In this document: positions 12,552 to 24,395 of the stretch, piece by piece
Position numbering within the stretch: the stretch's first letter is position 1
Layout of the letters: each line of letters starts with the position of its first letter
Assembly: GCA_028455995.1 (NCBI GenBank)
Contig: JABELC010000005.1
Span: 2,604,001-2,668,000, forward strand
Origin: Scleromitrula shiraiana
Lineage: Eukaryota > Ascomycota > Leotiomycetes > Helotiales > Sclerotiniaceae
Length of the DNA stretch: 64,000 bases
Direction: 5' to 3'
The notes under the pieces: generated by a model
What the model was told of the DNA's origin: nothing
What the model saw: only the letters and a program-made list of their open reading frames with translations
Database searches by the model: none
Program-made: the position numbers and the translations under genes

Positions 12552-15478
12552 GAATGAGGGGTAGCATTGGCTTGGACTGGATTGAGTTGGGTAGATTTGT
12601 TTCTGGACATGGATATGGATATGTATGAGTATTTGTTTTTGTATTATATGGTTTTGTTTGGTTTAGTGGCAGGCAATTGGGACTTTTATTTTGAAGGGGA
12701 GGATAGATGGATGGGTGGGTAGGATTGGTTAGAGAGTTAGAGGGTTAGAAGGTTGAGGGTAATGGGACTGGATGGGTATGTAGAAAGATGTAAAACTATT
12801 TTTTTGGGAATACATGTTTGGAATTAGATAGAGATGGATAGAACTGGCTTAGCTATTTATTCATTTATGTTCATTTTTTGGTTCTTTTTAATATCTTTAT
12901 ACGTATCTTGATGCAGTATGACTTGGTCTTTTACCAGACTTGAAATTGTGATATCTCCTGGTTGTAACAGTATTTATTCCTCCACGAAGTTCTCTCATTC
13001 ATTCGTTCATTCTCTATATATGACAAAACCCTCCCAACGTATGAGAAACTTGAACACAACACCACGAAAAGCCGAAAGCTCTGCATGGAATGAGAAATGC
13101 GATTTACGTTTGCCAGTTAGTTGATTAGCCGGTTGATCATGTACCATCGACATAGTTTTTGTATATAGAAAGAAGTTTTGATGGTATTGGATGGGAATAG
13201 CATGGAAGTGGAATGAACGGGGAATTTGCATAATTGAAGAGAGGATGGGAGTTGGAGTTAGAGGTAGAGTTAGTTACATACTGGAGGTAAATAGGGTGGG
13301 TGAAATTAGTTCTTCATTGGGGGTGGATGGGATCTATTGGCTCTTGAGAAGGGATGGGAAAGGTGGTAAACAAGGGGTGGGGAGTGAGTATAAGGAGAGA
13401 GAGTTGGCAGCAGTGAAGGATGAGTTGAGTTTTTATATGGGCAAGTAAGTAGGTAGGTAAATAAGTGAGCAAGTAGATGGGAAGGTAGGGAGATAGGTGA
13501 TCAGGCATACCTTCTGCTATATGTCAAGTTATCTAGCCGTATATTTGGTAGTTATCTATATTTCCGATTGTATTTTCCTGGTTGTATCTTTCTGGGAATG
13601 AAATAAGTCTCGATGATGAAGAGATATGTAGATAAATAGTTATATAGTTAAATAGTTAAATAGTTAAATAGTTAAATAGTTAAATAGTTAAATAGGAAAA
13701 ATATATTGATAGAGATTCGAACTCGAATTGAATCAGATCGAAAGAGATTGGTTGGTTGTGTATCAGGAAAATGGAATAGGGCGGGTATGGCGGTAGTGCT
13801 AGAAAGGAGCTGGTTAGATATGATGTGAAGAAGTAAAGCGAGAAGCGAGATTCTTCTCAGGGAAGTTTATGGGGGGTGGGGGATTGTGTATATAAGTGGT
13901 GTAGACGTAGCTTAAGAGCTAGGTGATCGGCATAAGGGAAAGGTATGATATGACAGAATAAGAGTAACTTAGAAAGAATGTGTATCGTTTCGGGAAAAGT
14001 GATTTGAGAATTATCAAGTTGGATCCAGATTTGAGTGCCGATGAATGGGCTATACCATCTATCTCTATCTAATCAGACTAGAAGAATGCTACAAATAGTA
14101 AATGGATAGCAGATACAAAACCCAGCTAACCACGTTTGAGATGAACTGATATCCAAATTGGAAGCAGCAATGCCAAATAATAAACAAGGTGAACAAACAA
14201 GCAAGATATCAAACAAACTATTTATCCCAGCATTACCCAGTTCATCCACTCCACCCCTACTCTATTTATTCGAACCATCAAATACTGAATCTAGCCCGCC
14301 TATTCCAGATCTATTCACTGCTATATATACATCTTGAATTTGTTGAAAGTAGTGAGGAAGGAAAGGGGAATAGCAATGCCAATGCCAATGGAATGAAATT
14401 ACATATGATGATGGGACGATTTGAAACAAAGTAGATAACTAGAACAAGAACTCATTGTTACTATACAAGAAGCTTAATATCACACCAGAGAATGTAAACT
14501 TACTCGATCCTTGCTCAGACGACATAGGTGTGCATAGGCAAGGAACAAATTCCAAGAGACTTGTTACGATAATAGACGTTATTGCATGAATGGAAGGAGA
14601 AGGGGAGAAGTTTAAGAAGTAAAGAGACTTCTATGCTCGGAGATTGCTTGTTTGTCTATATGCATATATGATTGCTTATCACATAATTTTGATGAGAAAA
14701 CTCAACAACTTCTCAATATGCAAAAAACATTACCTGGGTATCTATCAGCTCTCTAATATTGATACATTGACGCGCGATAGATTGTGGTGCTATGTATGAA
14801 TGTTATGTGTATCAACTTGGATATAATGGATACGAGAGTAGGTATGAAGGTTCATGAGGTATGCGATAGGCAGAAGAAGTAGGCTCGATCGACTCAAGAA
14901 GGGAGGGAGATTTACAGATCAGTTGTTTGAGGAAGCAAGCAAGAAAGCAAGCACTCACAGAAAGGGAGAACAGTCACCAAGAAGTAAATCAAACATCAAG
15001 ATCACCATCAACACAATAGCAACCAGTATATATAAAGACACGCTGTATTTTGATTAATCAGATTTAGCCTAATCAAAGAAGAAAGTTTTTTTATCTACTG
15101 TTACAAGCAATGCGAAAGTCCATAACCGACCCCCAAAGCCATCACAGCCAGAACCAAAGAAAGACGATTTGCATTGAAAAAAAGATGTTCACAATTCATT
15201 GGAGATCCAATACGCTTTCAACTTCGTAATAGCGTTTCCTTTGTTTATCATGACCATCCTTCATTAATCATTTTACGAAGTTCCAATACATCCACAACAT
15301 ACTTCGAGAGAAAAGACAGCATGAAGGAAGAAGGATGACGAAACCACCGGCGTATACTTTGGCCCCCCTATCATTTTCGTTTTTTCGTTCCAGAGATAAG
15401 CATCGCTCGACGCACATTTCAGATCATTTCAACAAGTAATAAAATTTAATTGAGTGAAAGATCCTTAGATATAAAAAT
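12552..15478. other. 2.9-kb convergent intergenic region
   Basis: This lies between the GRGG-repeat gene and the 3' end of the Stm1-like gene. No gene is supported. It holds G-rich runs (GGATGG and GGTTAG types) at 12700-12780 and 13190-13500, and an 8-bp tandem repeat at 13636-13694. Open frames at 14189-14434 and 14854-15057 are low complexity. Confidence 0.6.
13636..13694. repeat. 8-bp tandem repeat (TTAAATAG)n
   Basis: About seven near-perfect copies of an 8-mer in the intergenic DNA. Confidence 0.9.
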
Positions 15479-16832
15479 CTAGTTGCCTCCAAGGCTTGGG
15501 AAGGCTGCTTGATCATCAGTGTTGATCTTAGCTGGGGCACCTCCGTTTCTTGGGGCGCCTTGGCGTGGTGGTCCTCGATCACCTCGAGCACGTCCACGTC
15601 CTCCTTCACCACGGCCTCGGAATTCACCTCTGCCACCTCGTGGAGGTCCATCTCCACGGCCACGGCCACCGCGGAATCCTCCTCGGCCACCACGTTGTTC
15701 AGTTTGCTCGACGAAACCGTGATCAATCTCAAGGACGTTCTTTGCCTTACGTTCACGCTCACGCTTGGTCTTGCCTTGAGTTCCAGGGACAAAGTCCTCT
15801 TCGTTATCCTTGGTGATTGCCTTAGCAGCTGCCCATTTCTTGTCTTGCTTGCTACCCTCATTTGGTTTGCGGGCTTTTGGAACACCAGCGCCAAGAGCGA
15901 GTCTTTTCTCCTCTTTTTGGGCCAAGTATTCGGTGTAAGAGATGCTGTTATCTTCTGGCTCAGCCTCTTCGGCAGCGGCAGCATCAGCTGCTGCTTCACC
16001 GTCACCGGTCAAAGCATCCTTTTGCTCAGATTTGGCAATAGCCTCACCGGCTTGCTCGTCTTGGAGCTCGGCTTGACCTTCGGTGGCACCCCATCCATGA
16101 GCGGCTTGCTTCTCGGAATTGCTTGATATTGTTAATTTAAAATGTTCCAAGTTTTTGTCCAGGAAAATTCTTACCCTCCAACGGTTCCGCTGTGGCGGTC
16201 GAATTTGGCACCTCCACGAGCACCACCTCGGCCACGTCCACCTCCCTCATGTCTTGGGTGACGGTCTTGTCTGACGCTATCGTCGGTTGGCTTGCCTCGG
16301 TTGTTGGCGCTACCAGCGTTGCGATCACGGAAAGCTGTTCATCGCACAAATTAGCCAGATTTTCAATCAAGAGTCGCAGATAATCGATCGTGATCTCGAC
16401 AAATATCGGTTGAATTTCAAAGGTAGGATCGTGCTAACCTCCTTCGTTACCAGAGTATCCTCCGCGGCGGGGTCCACGTCCATCTACAGCTGGTTTGGCT
16501 GCTGGGGCTTCACCAGTAGCATTGCGCTTGGTGTTTCGAGCTGGAGTCTTATCAACGACCTTGACTGGTGGCTCAGGTTCCTTATCGGAATCTTGATCGT
16601 GGTCATTGCCTATTTTTCAATTGTCATTAGCTACAGGCCAAACGTATTCTTTATTCGACAATTTCGTCATACCGAGGAGCTCGTAAAGGTTCTGTAATAA
16701 AACGAATCAATATGTAAACTTCACAAATTTGATGAATCTTGAGTTTCTCATCATGGCGCATTACTTTTGAAGCCATTTTGAAAATCCGGATATGGGGTAA
16801 AAGAAACTTACCTTGGAAGCGATGCCTGACAT
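15479..16832 (-). CDS. STM1: Stm1/HABP4-like RGG RNA- and ribosome-binding protein
   Basis: Five exons: 16832-16812, 16691-16673, 16609-16439, 16334-16175 and 16121-15479, giving 337 aa. The N-terminus MSGIASKNLYELLGND matches the Stm1 N-terminal signature and is spread over a 21-nt and a 19-nt exon. The middle has Arg/Gly-rich stretches (G-G-R-G-R-G-G-A-R-G-G) and the block F-D-R-H-S-G-T-V-G-G, then A-A-H-G-W-G, both typical of the HABP4/PAI-RBP1 domain. A Y-T-E-Y-L-A-Q-K motif follows, then an RGG-rich tail ending N-T-D-D-Q-A-A-F-P-S-L-G. In yeast, Stm1 clamps idle 80S ribosomes and binds G-quadruplex DNA. Here the cytoplasmic ribosome-associated role is family inference. Length is close to other fungal members. 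Confidence 0.9.
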
Positions 16833-18339
16833 CTTGTCCTCCTTGTGAAGTGCCTCCGAAGAAGGCCTTGCTATCGAGAGAACAATTCGGGGTTGTGAAT
16901 TCGGGAAATCGAGACGGACAGGTTCCTTAACGGTAGGAAGCTGTCTCTCGAGAATTGAAGGATGTGCGAGTTAGAATAAACAAGATCTAAACTTGCAAAT
17001 GGTCGTTGACGCTGAAAAAGTCGGTTCGCAGTACACACAAGAGGATTCTAACCTTAATTTGCTCTAGCGTCGTTAGGAAATTGGTTTTAGCGAGGGAGGT
17101 TTAGCAAACCCTAGAATTTTCAAGTTTTTTTTTTAAATGTGGTGGGATGGTTGAAGGTTGGAAGAAGAGGGGTATGGGTGTGTTAAAATCTTAGGTAGGA
17201 GAGAGTTGAAGTCAGAAAGAATAGAAAATGAAGTTATTGATGCAGTTGATTATTACCAGAAGTTACTACGTTTTCACACAAAACCAATTATATCAGCCAG
17301 GAAAACAATAATGGAGAGATGTTTTTATTCTTCAATTATCTCGATCAGGTTATTTGGTTATGTCATTACATTGTCTTTATTGATTGATTTGTTCCTTTCA
17401 ATCACGAACATTTTCGCGAACACCACACCACTCCATCCATCAATTAATTACCCCTCTCCCACATCATCATCATCATCACACCCCTTGCCACTCTCAATCA
17501 ATTTTTGTTACTCAAATTCTTCCAATTACTTTACTTTATTGATCTGTTATTTGCATGTGTCTGAATTATTCATTAATTGAATACTGGTCGATTACCTATA
17601 ATCTACATACTAGATACATAGGGCCTATAACCAGATGTGCATAGTAGGTAAGTGTAAGTGTTCTTTTGTGTCATCATCAATTCCTTTATATCTATGAATA
17701 GGAAACGTTTCGATTACGGTTTCTTATCTCGTATGTAAGTAACTTGGTTTCAATGCGATCTCCCTCAAAGAGACACTCGGTTCAAAACACTTTCTTATTA
17801 CTAAATTTTTTGTTGGAATTTATGGAGTTCAAGAACTTATGTGTTTATCCGTCCTTGCTGTTACCAGATTTACCTGGAGGATGTCCTCATACCTGTACCT
17901 AGGTACCCTTATTCCTTACAAGGTTCGATTCCATTCCTGCCCATATCCATCCTACCCATCAATTCTTCCACCAATTCCATCTCCAGAGATGAAATATCAT
18001 TACATGCAATGCTTTTCGTAATCGACATATGGCTTTACTCGCCTTCGATTTCATCCTCCGTCCCCCCCTAAAAACAATTGGGCAAAATATAAAAAGGTAC
18101 AAGAAGTAATTGCTTCGAATGCTCAGAAGGTCCGCCATGGCACTTAGTCGAGATGCTGCTTTTTTTTGTTCCCCATTATGACTTTTTGACTCCAAACTCC
18201 GTATCATACCAAAATACTTTACCACCCTTTTTTCCAAACCTATGAGACATTAAAGCAATAAAATGGAATTGCTCCAGAAAGAAAAACGCCCACATCAATG
18301 AAAAGAACATGCTTAGCCATGGGTATCAAAACTGATGTT
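16833..18339. other. 1.5-kb region between Stm1 promoter and bZIP 3' end
   Basis: It contains the promoter and 5' leader of the Stm1-like gene (16833 to about 17150) and the downstream region of the bZIP gene. The palindrome ACCTAGGT occurs at 17897-17904. A 140-codon open frame at 17158-17580 on the plus strand lacks an ATG-supported start and is not believed. Confidence 0.55.
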
Positions 18340-19745
18340 TTATCGCATGGAGCTCGTGTCGAATGAAAATTGTGTAGGAAATTGCATGCTTGCCGACAGA
18401 CCGAATGGATCCATATCGAGCATTGGATCGTACGGATCGAGGAGTTGTGTCATGGAACTGTATCCCTGTGGATGATTGTCGCCAACTTGTTGCATGCTTT
18501 GCGAGTGTGGTGTATGACCGAGAGGTTGTTGGTGGTTCACTCCCTGTTGCTGGCCATTTTGAGGGCCGGGAAGACCGTGTTGAGACGCGTGAAGAGGTTC
18601 TGGGTATGGGCCTGGGCCCGCGGATTCGGGTTGGTCGTCGACCATATCGGCTTGGGCATCGTACTCCTGTTCTGTACTCACGGAATTAATCTAGGACGAA
18701 CATAGCTCCAAAAATGAAAATGACAAAAGGGGACGGGTCAGCTTGCCGAGTTGCTCAATATGATTTTGAAAAGACGGGTAATACGCAGTAGCTCCCGGAG
18801 CACCTCCCGTATTACTGGTTCCGTTATTTCCCTGCCCCTTGGCTCCTAATGGCGATCCTAAATTAGTGTTGACAAGAAGTCCGGTGGTTCCTGATAAAGC
18901 ATGCTGTGCTTGTGTTTTAGCGGCTTGAAGACGTTGTTGTTGGTGCTGTAGTTGAGAGTCAGAGGACGGTGGTGTCAAGACGCCTGGATTGTTATTAAAG
19001 CCCGGCGAACTCGTGGTAGGTGAGGAGGCATGTGATGATGGGGTGGGTCTTGACTGTGGTGATTGGTTGTTGTGGAATGCCACTCCTGGTTCTAACTTAG
19101 GTGCAATGCTTGAGTTGGAACGTCTAGCTTGGTGATGTCGATTCATGATAGCTCGCTGAACCGTAGGTGGTTGCGCCATATTTTGCTGCATGTGTGTTGG
19201 ACCAAGATGGGGACTTCCTGTCTTCGCGCGTAGCTCGGCTTGAACGTCGATTCCTATCAACAGAATCAGATTATGGACAATATGAGCTTCTCAATTATAG
19301 GTTGATTAACCTTTCTCTAGAAGGATACGTTCCAGAAGAGAGTTCTTATATCTTAGCATTAAACATTCATCAGCGGCGCTTCTGTGAGCATTTTGAAGAT
19401 TGTGAATATTTGTCTCATGGACACGAATTGTCTCTTCAAGCTGCTTGATGTATTCAGTTCGACGCTCTCTGAAGGCCGCTTGCGCCTGGCGATTGCGTTG
19501 TTTGCGCTCTTCCGAGGTAGCATAGATCTGAGTTATCCATCAGTAAATAGTACGCATGGTAAGCATTGCAATTAAAATCCTTGGTAACATACGGGCTTTC
19601 GACCACCCTTTCTCTTTTGTTGGCCAGCAATACTTTCCTGAGGAATTTCTGTCTCAGCCTCTGGTGTAGAAGTATCCATAGAATCATCAGTGCCCTCTCG
19701 GACTGGCTCTTTTGTGTCTATAGACATATTTGTGGTATCTGCCAT
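18340..19745 (-). CDS. YAP-like bZIP transcription factor
   Basis: Exons 19745-19593, 19527-19311, 19253-18747 and 18671-18340 give 402 aa. The basic region (about residues 56-74) reads N-R-Q-A-Q-A-A-F-R-E-R-R. It carries the N-x7-R core with the Q and F typical of the fungal AP-1/Yap class. A leucine-zipper coiled coil follows (about 77-122, with LEE, LQN, LRYKN and LLERIL). The Q/S/P-rich C-terminus ends in D-P-Y-D-P-M-L-D-M-D-P-F-G. No Yap1-type cysteine-rich domains are seen, so redox control is not implied. I recall similar proteins annotated as Fcr3-like in Aspergillus; this is memory only. Intron 3 (18672-18746) is GC-AG: donor G|GCAAGC, acceptor TACAG. It is the only solution that restores I-E-Q-L-E-Q-E-Y-D. 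The start is the ATG before ADTTNMS; the frame further up lacks ATG. Confidence 0.88.
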
Positions 19746-20505
19746 TTCAATGATGAGGCAATGATGATATAAAAGTTGTATGTTGACCCCACCACGTTGA
19801 CCCCAGTATGTCCTCGGCAATGATTGTCCAGTATCAGACAAGCTTGGGAAGAAAGTTGTCAGATCAAAGTATAGCACGAATGCTTGACAGAAGCTTTGAC
19901 AACGAGAGCGCGTCTAACAGCGTTTACAGCCCATTCGTTATCTGATCTGGTATGAGCACTGTTTCTGTGTGTCACCACAGATTATCCAATGGTTCTGATA
20001 ATTGGGATTAAGGTAGGGATGACGAGCGAGGCTGAGGAGAACCGGCCACCGCGCAATACAGTAACTGATAGTCTGATACAACTACAAAGTATATGGGAGG
20101 GAAGTGTTTGATAGAGAAAGCATAGAGTAATGAGAATGTAAGATAATGGTCAAAGAGTTGGGTAATGAAAACTCAGCTGAGGAGAAGCATTCTTTTAGAT
20201 GGAGGAAAAGTCTTCTCACGTTTACTGAGGGGTCCTAGATCCGAACGCGGAAAGTATCATTTCTAGTTCTTCTAGCGTTTCGATCCACACAGATGGCCGT
20301 TCTACGGACCCAGATGTTTTGCGTGTTGGCGTTGGTGCGGCTCGGGCTTCGAGTCTAAAATGCAATATGATTGAATCAGAACAGGACTTGGCACCCTGGA
20401 GGCTGGTGGGCGTTACTAAGAAATGTTTAAGGAAAGACGAGGATTAGTTGAAGAGGCGAGGGTTGAGAAGCAGCTGCGTAGTGCATATTGAGGAGTAATA
20501 ATAAG

Positions 20506-20720
20506 TACCGTATTAATTCAACGAACTGAGTATCCCCTAAACCCAATTGAGAATAAGGATCTCAGTATCGCGCTGTTTACTATACTAGATCAAGCAATAG
20601 ATCTACAATAATTCAAATCAAAGCTTCTATATTTCTTAACGGAAATACTGGAAATATCGGGTATTCTACTCTGAATTGGGTTTAGGGGATGAATACTCAG
20701 TTTGTCGAATTTATACGGTA
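20506..20720. repeat. Fold-back (inverted-repeat) element, ~215 bp
   Basis: The left arm starting at 20506 (TACCGTATTAATTC...) and the right arm ending at 20720 are inverted copies of about 48-51 bp. They differ at about four positions and by one 3-nt indel. Both contain CCCCTAAACCCAATT. The loop of about 110 bp has no coding potential. The layout resembles a MITE or a solo palindrome. I could not find a clear target-site duplication. Confidence 0.75.
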
Positions 20721-22047
20721 GTAGCCGGGTACAGTTCGCTAGGAAACTACGACTATTCAAGACGCCACAAAAAAATGGAGCATCATAACTGGCATTTAAT
20801 GAGTTGAAGGATGGATGTTCAATTGATGACTGGGATATCATGAGAAAAAAAAAAGGGATTCGGTACGAGAAATGCACGAGAAATGCACGATTCATGCCAA
20901 ATGATGGCACAGCGGTACGATGCTACGATGGCACCCTGAGTCTTCCCCACATGCACATATGAAAATGTGGCACCCTCCCGGCAATGACTTCTTCCATAAC
21001 CAACCATATATACGGTAAGGCGGCTTCTTTATGGATTCTTCACGCCTTCCATAAAAAGCACAACTAGGTACGAGAGCCATACGTACGCATACCTAGTATA
21101 CGTATAGGCCTTACTGTATCATCTTTACAATGGAGCATCAACCTAGCCCCGTACTCAGATCACATATAATCTACGAAAATTGCCTAGATGTGAAGGTGTG
21201 GTCACGGTGGTGGGAGTGGTGGCAGACTTGAGAGGGGAGCATAGATCTTGGCTTTTCGAGGAAAGTGTTCCCGTTCGTTTCCTGTTTGCTTGTTACTTGC
21301 TTGCATGATCTGCCTAAACCACACGTACTTATGTATATCTGACTTTCATGTTGCATTGGCTTGAAAAGGGAGTGAAAATTTTCATGATTTATGAGTGGTA
21401 CGGTGTTAGCATTGTTACATCCTACTCCCATAACCATGGTAAATGCCTGGTCATTCATCTTGATCACTGATCACTGATCATATAATATAAGTAAGAATTC
21501 AAGATTTAAGTATTACTGTGCGGAGTTTCTTCAATCGGATTTGTCCGGTGAAGTATTAGGACTTTTTCTTAAATACCGTAACTTCCTCATATCACATCTC
21601 TTTTAACATGGATGATCTGATCACCTGCCAGACTGGTAATTCCAATTCAACATCCTGATCTGTTAGACTTTGTTACCCTAGGTCTAATTGGAGTCTTACC
21701 CATTGTGGCTTTTCGATCGGCTGCGGTTCCAATGGTGCAGTGTGACGGATATTGAAGGGAGGAGAGAATTTTTTTTCAGTATTAAGAGGATGGCGGGCAA
21801 CTCCGCATCGGTCCTTATAGACCGACTCTTCTATATCATTGGTTTAAATACCGGAAGAAAAGTGGACCGAATGCTGATTATATACTAGCTAAACTCGTTC
21901 CAAATTGATCTTTAGGATTTCATAGATGATGGCGGTTTTTTCATGAGTTATGAGGATTTATTAATCCGTTCGTGTAAGCTTTTGAAGTTCGAGCTCTTTT
22001 GGAATCTTTGGCTGTACGGAGTATGTTTTTCTACTAGCACTGATACT

Positions 22048-22080
22048 GCCACCACCACCACCACCACCACCACCACCACA
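22048..22080. repeat. (CCA)n microsatellite
   Basis: About eleven CCA units in non-coding DNA upstream of the doubtful small genes. Confidence 0.9.
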
Positions 22081-22923
22081 ATACATACACTCACTGGCCA
22101 TTCATGGATATCTCGTTAACCTTAACCCCCGAGTTTCCGACATCCGCTCTCTATTCCGTAAACCCTTGTATAGCCGCACAATCCGATGACATGGTGGAGT
22201 ATGGACAATGGAGACTGATCCGAGACTGGACACTGGATATTCTTGATACACTGTACAGTCATCAGTCTCCTTGGTTAATTTAGTGATCTATTTTATATTG
22301 TTTTGCAGCTTGATCTTGATCAAAGCTTCTCCCGAGGTCCACAACTTCCAAGATTTTCAAGGTTCTTTTGGTGACTTTGTCTCTTTCATTTTTCAGGTCA
22401 AAGTTCAAGTCGAGTCTCCTGCATCAAGTTGCATGGAAGCTTCTGCGGATCTCGTAAAAAGTATCTCCACGGAGCCTTATCACATTTTAAGAAAGTCCAA
22501 CCGGAAAACATGGGTTAAATCAACTTTCTTCAAACTCACACCAATAACATTGTACATTTCACGAGGTTATCAAGATCACAACATCACTAGATATTTAGTG
22601 ATCACCGATAGTCTATATACTTCTGGACTTCATGTATATATATACATATATATATCTATATCCATATTTCATTGACCGCAAACACCGTTGACTTCTTGAC
22701 CAAAACTTTGATGTCTGTTTGTGTTCTTGAGCACAGTACTAATATCTTGCAGTCATTTTGATTTATTAGACTTTCTGACAATATATTGAATGCATTGTCT
22801 AGACAAGACTACTGGTATAGAGAGACCCATGGCCCACGATTCTGCTCCATATTTCGGTTCTTATCTCCCTAAAGGTTAAGTGCTAAAAAAGTTCATATTC
22901 TTCATCATCCATGGTCCTTGACT

Positions 22924-23293
22924 TCAGACAGCCCCATCAATATGATCAACTTCATCAAGAATATCCTTGATGAGAGCAAATAACTGACGTCTCGAATTGC
23001 GAAAGGAACTCGATTTGGAGTCTTGGCCTATTGTTCCTCCACTTGCAACGACGACCTTCTGGTGTGGATTTATCGATTCCGCGGTGAGGAATGGACCCAG
23101 AAATTCGGTATCCTATCAACCATCATGCGCCAGTACCAGCTGCGGCTACTCGATCTTGTGATGAGCTGAAGTTTTTCGGGAGAAACCCGTCAATTCTCTT
23201 TACGAAGTAGAACCTTGTCATTGTTACCTGGACCTGCTTTGCTGCAATTGCGGGTAGAGCCAAGAAGAAAATGAGGCTTTTATGTGAGATCAA
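22924..23293 (-). pseudogene. Possible small secreted-protein gene lacking an ATG
   Basis: On the minus strand two open segments, 23293-23228 and 23112-22924, can be joined in phase 0 by an intron with a CAG|GTAACA donor and a TTGATAG acceptor, giving 84 codons to a TGA. The first segment reads like a signal peptide (S-L-I-F-F-L-A-L-P-A-I-A-A). The second is hydrophilic and ends in an acidic amphipathic stretch (F-A-L-I-K-D-I-L-D-E-V-D-H-I-D). The only in-frame start is a TTG, and TAA lies upstream, so the ATG is missing or on an unseen upstream exon. I recognise no family. The opposite strand of the same stretch also reads through 86 codons, but with an internal TAA, so the strand is not certain. 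Treat as a gene relic or doubtful gene. Confidence 0.28.
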
Positions 23294-23411
23294 TCCCGAG
23301 AATACCCCTTTAGCTTAACAGGCTTATGGGGTTTGACCGACTTTGCCTTGTTGGCAACAGGATGAAATTGTTGAATGAAAAATTGCCGATGGGGATATTC
23401 CGCATCCGAAT

Positions 23412-23852
23412 TTAATATTCCATGACGTGTTCATATGGAGATGGTATTTCGGAGATGATAAGGACCTTGAGCAGGTTGGGAGAGATCCTCTTTTCAATAT
23501 TTGTTCTCTTGTATCCGAAATTGAAGCTCGATTTTCCTTATAACGCCGACAACACTTTGAAAATGGGACTAGAAAATTGTTTAGCAAACTTGGAGACCCG
23601 TCTTGGGCAAGTTAGGGGTTGGTTCGTCTGAGCTTTGACTTCAGAATTATGTTTGCTGGCGACAAGGAAAAACTTCTCTTCAGAGTTCAAGTTCATGTAG
23701 AAAGTCATTCTCTCAAGATATTTCATTGTGAGAGGTGTGTATATGCGGTACGATATTAAACTTCCAAACTCTGGCGGCAAGCCAACAGCACATCTTGGAT
23801 GATTCTCAAATGTCTTTAGAGACGAGGCAATGACATGTCGAGTTCGATTCAT
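23412..23852 (-). pseudogene. Possible broken open frame, one internal stop
   Basis: An ATG at 23852 opens a frame of 147 codons interrupted only by a TAA near 23538-23540 (codon 105), then ending at TAA 23412-23414. The translation has ordinary composition on both sides of the stop and no low-complexity bias, unlike most non-coding DNA nearby. No family is recognised. The plus strand of the same stretch also reads open with two stops. A C-to-T change in CAA would produce this TAA, as expected if it were a decaying gene. It could be chance. Confidence 0.22.
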
Positions 23853-24395
23853 TTAAGTATTCAAGCAATTATGAGATCTTTGAACTCTAAGTTTGTATGT
23901 ACATGTGTACTGACATACAGTTATTCTCTGTAAACATGTATCTACAGTACAGACAAGATCATGGATCTCATTCAGTCAAATGAATCTCAATCAATCAATT
24001 TTAATCACTCTCTCCATACTCTCATCCATTGACTATCAGCGTACATCACATCCATAGTATATTTACAGAACGAAGAAACTGTTCATCCGATTTTCAACCC
24101 CCCCCCCCCCTTCAAATTGCTAAAAATTATTGATGCACGTGACAGTCAATTAAGGTTTGTGTGCATTGTCATTATGTGTCCTATTAGAAAGCTAGAACAT
24201 TACACAGCTTCAAGTTTCATCTACCTCGGAGCTCGAAATACTAACCAAAACAACCTCAATTCCACCAATATCTCCTCTACATTACTATCGGAATAATCCT
24301 GGGCAAGCACCACGATTGTGCTTAGTAGACGTTGCCTTCTTTTTTTTCCTTCCACGGCTCAAGTCCGTATTTCGAAAGAGGAAAACCAACGCACG

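Larger units (their letters stand above)
19746..22923. other. Upstream half of divergent bZIP/receptor interval
   Basis: About 3.2 kb with no supported gene apart from the fold-back element at 20506-20720. A (CCA)n run lies at 22048-22080. Short open frames (for example 22271-22675) end in microsatellite-like translation and have no family resemblance. The interval presumably holds the bZIP promoter and a long leader. Confidence 0.5.

Noticed and set aside
13700..13780. Possible tRNA T-arm (minus strand GTTCGAATC)
   Set aside because: The 5-bp stem has a mismatch and no cloverleaf or acceptor stem could be paired around it.
15509..16126. 205-codon plus-strand open frame
   Set aside because: Antisense shadow of the RGG-rich exon of the Stm1-like gene; Ser/Thr-rich translation is the complement of its codons.
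17158..17580. 140-codon plus-strand open frame with hydrophobic stretch
   Set aside because: It lies in the promoter of the Stm1-like gene, starts from a non-ATG codon and ends in low-complexity SSSS and PLPLS; no family resemblance.
17915..17945. GGTTCGATTCC resembling a tRNA T-loop
   Set aside because: The flanks do not pair and there is no anticodon arm in the right spacing.
22271..22675. 134-codon plus-strand open frame with possible signal peptide
   Set aside because: It ends in a YIYIYISIS translation of a TATA-rich repeat; no domain and no splice continuation.
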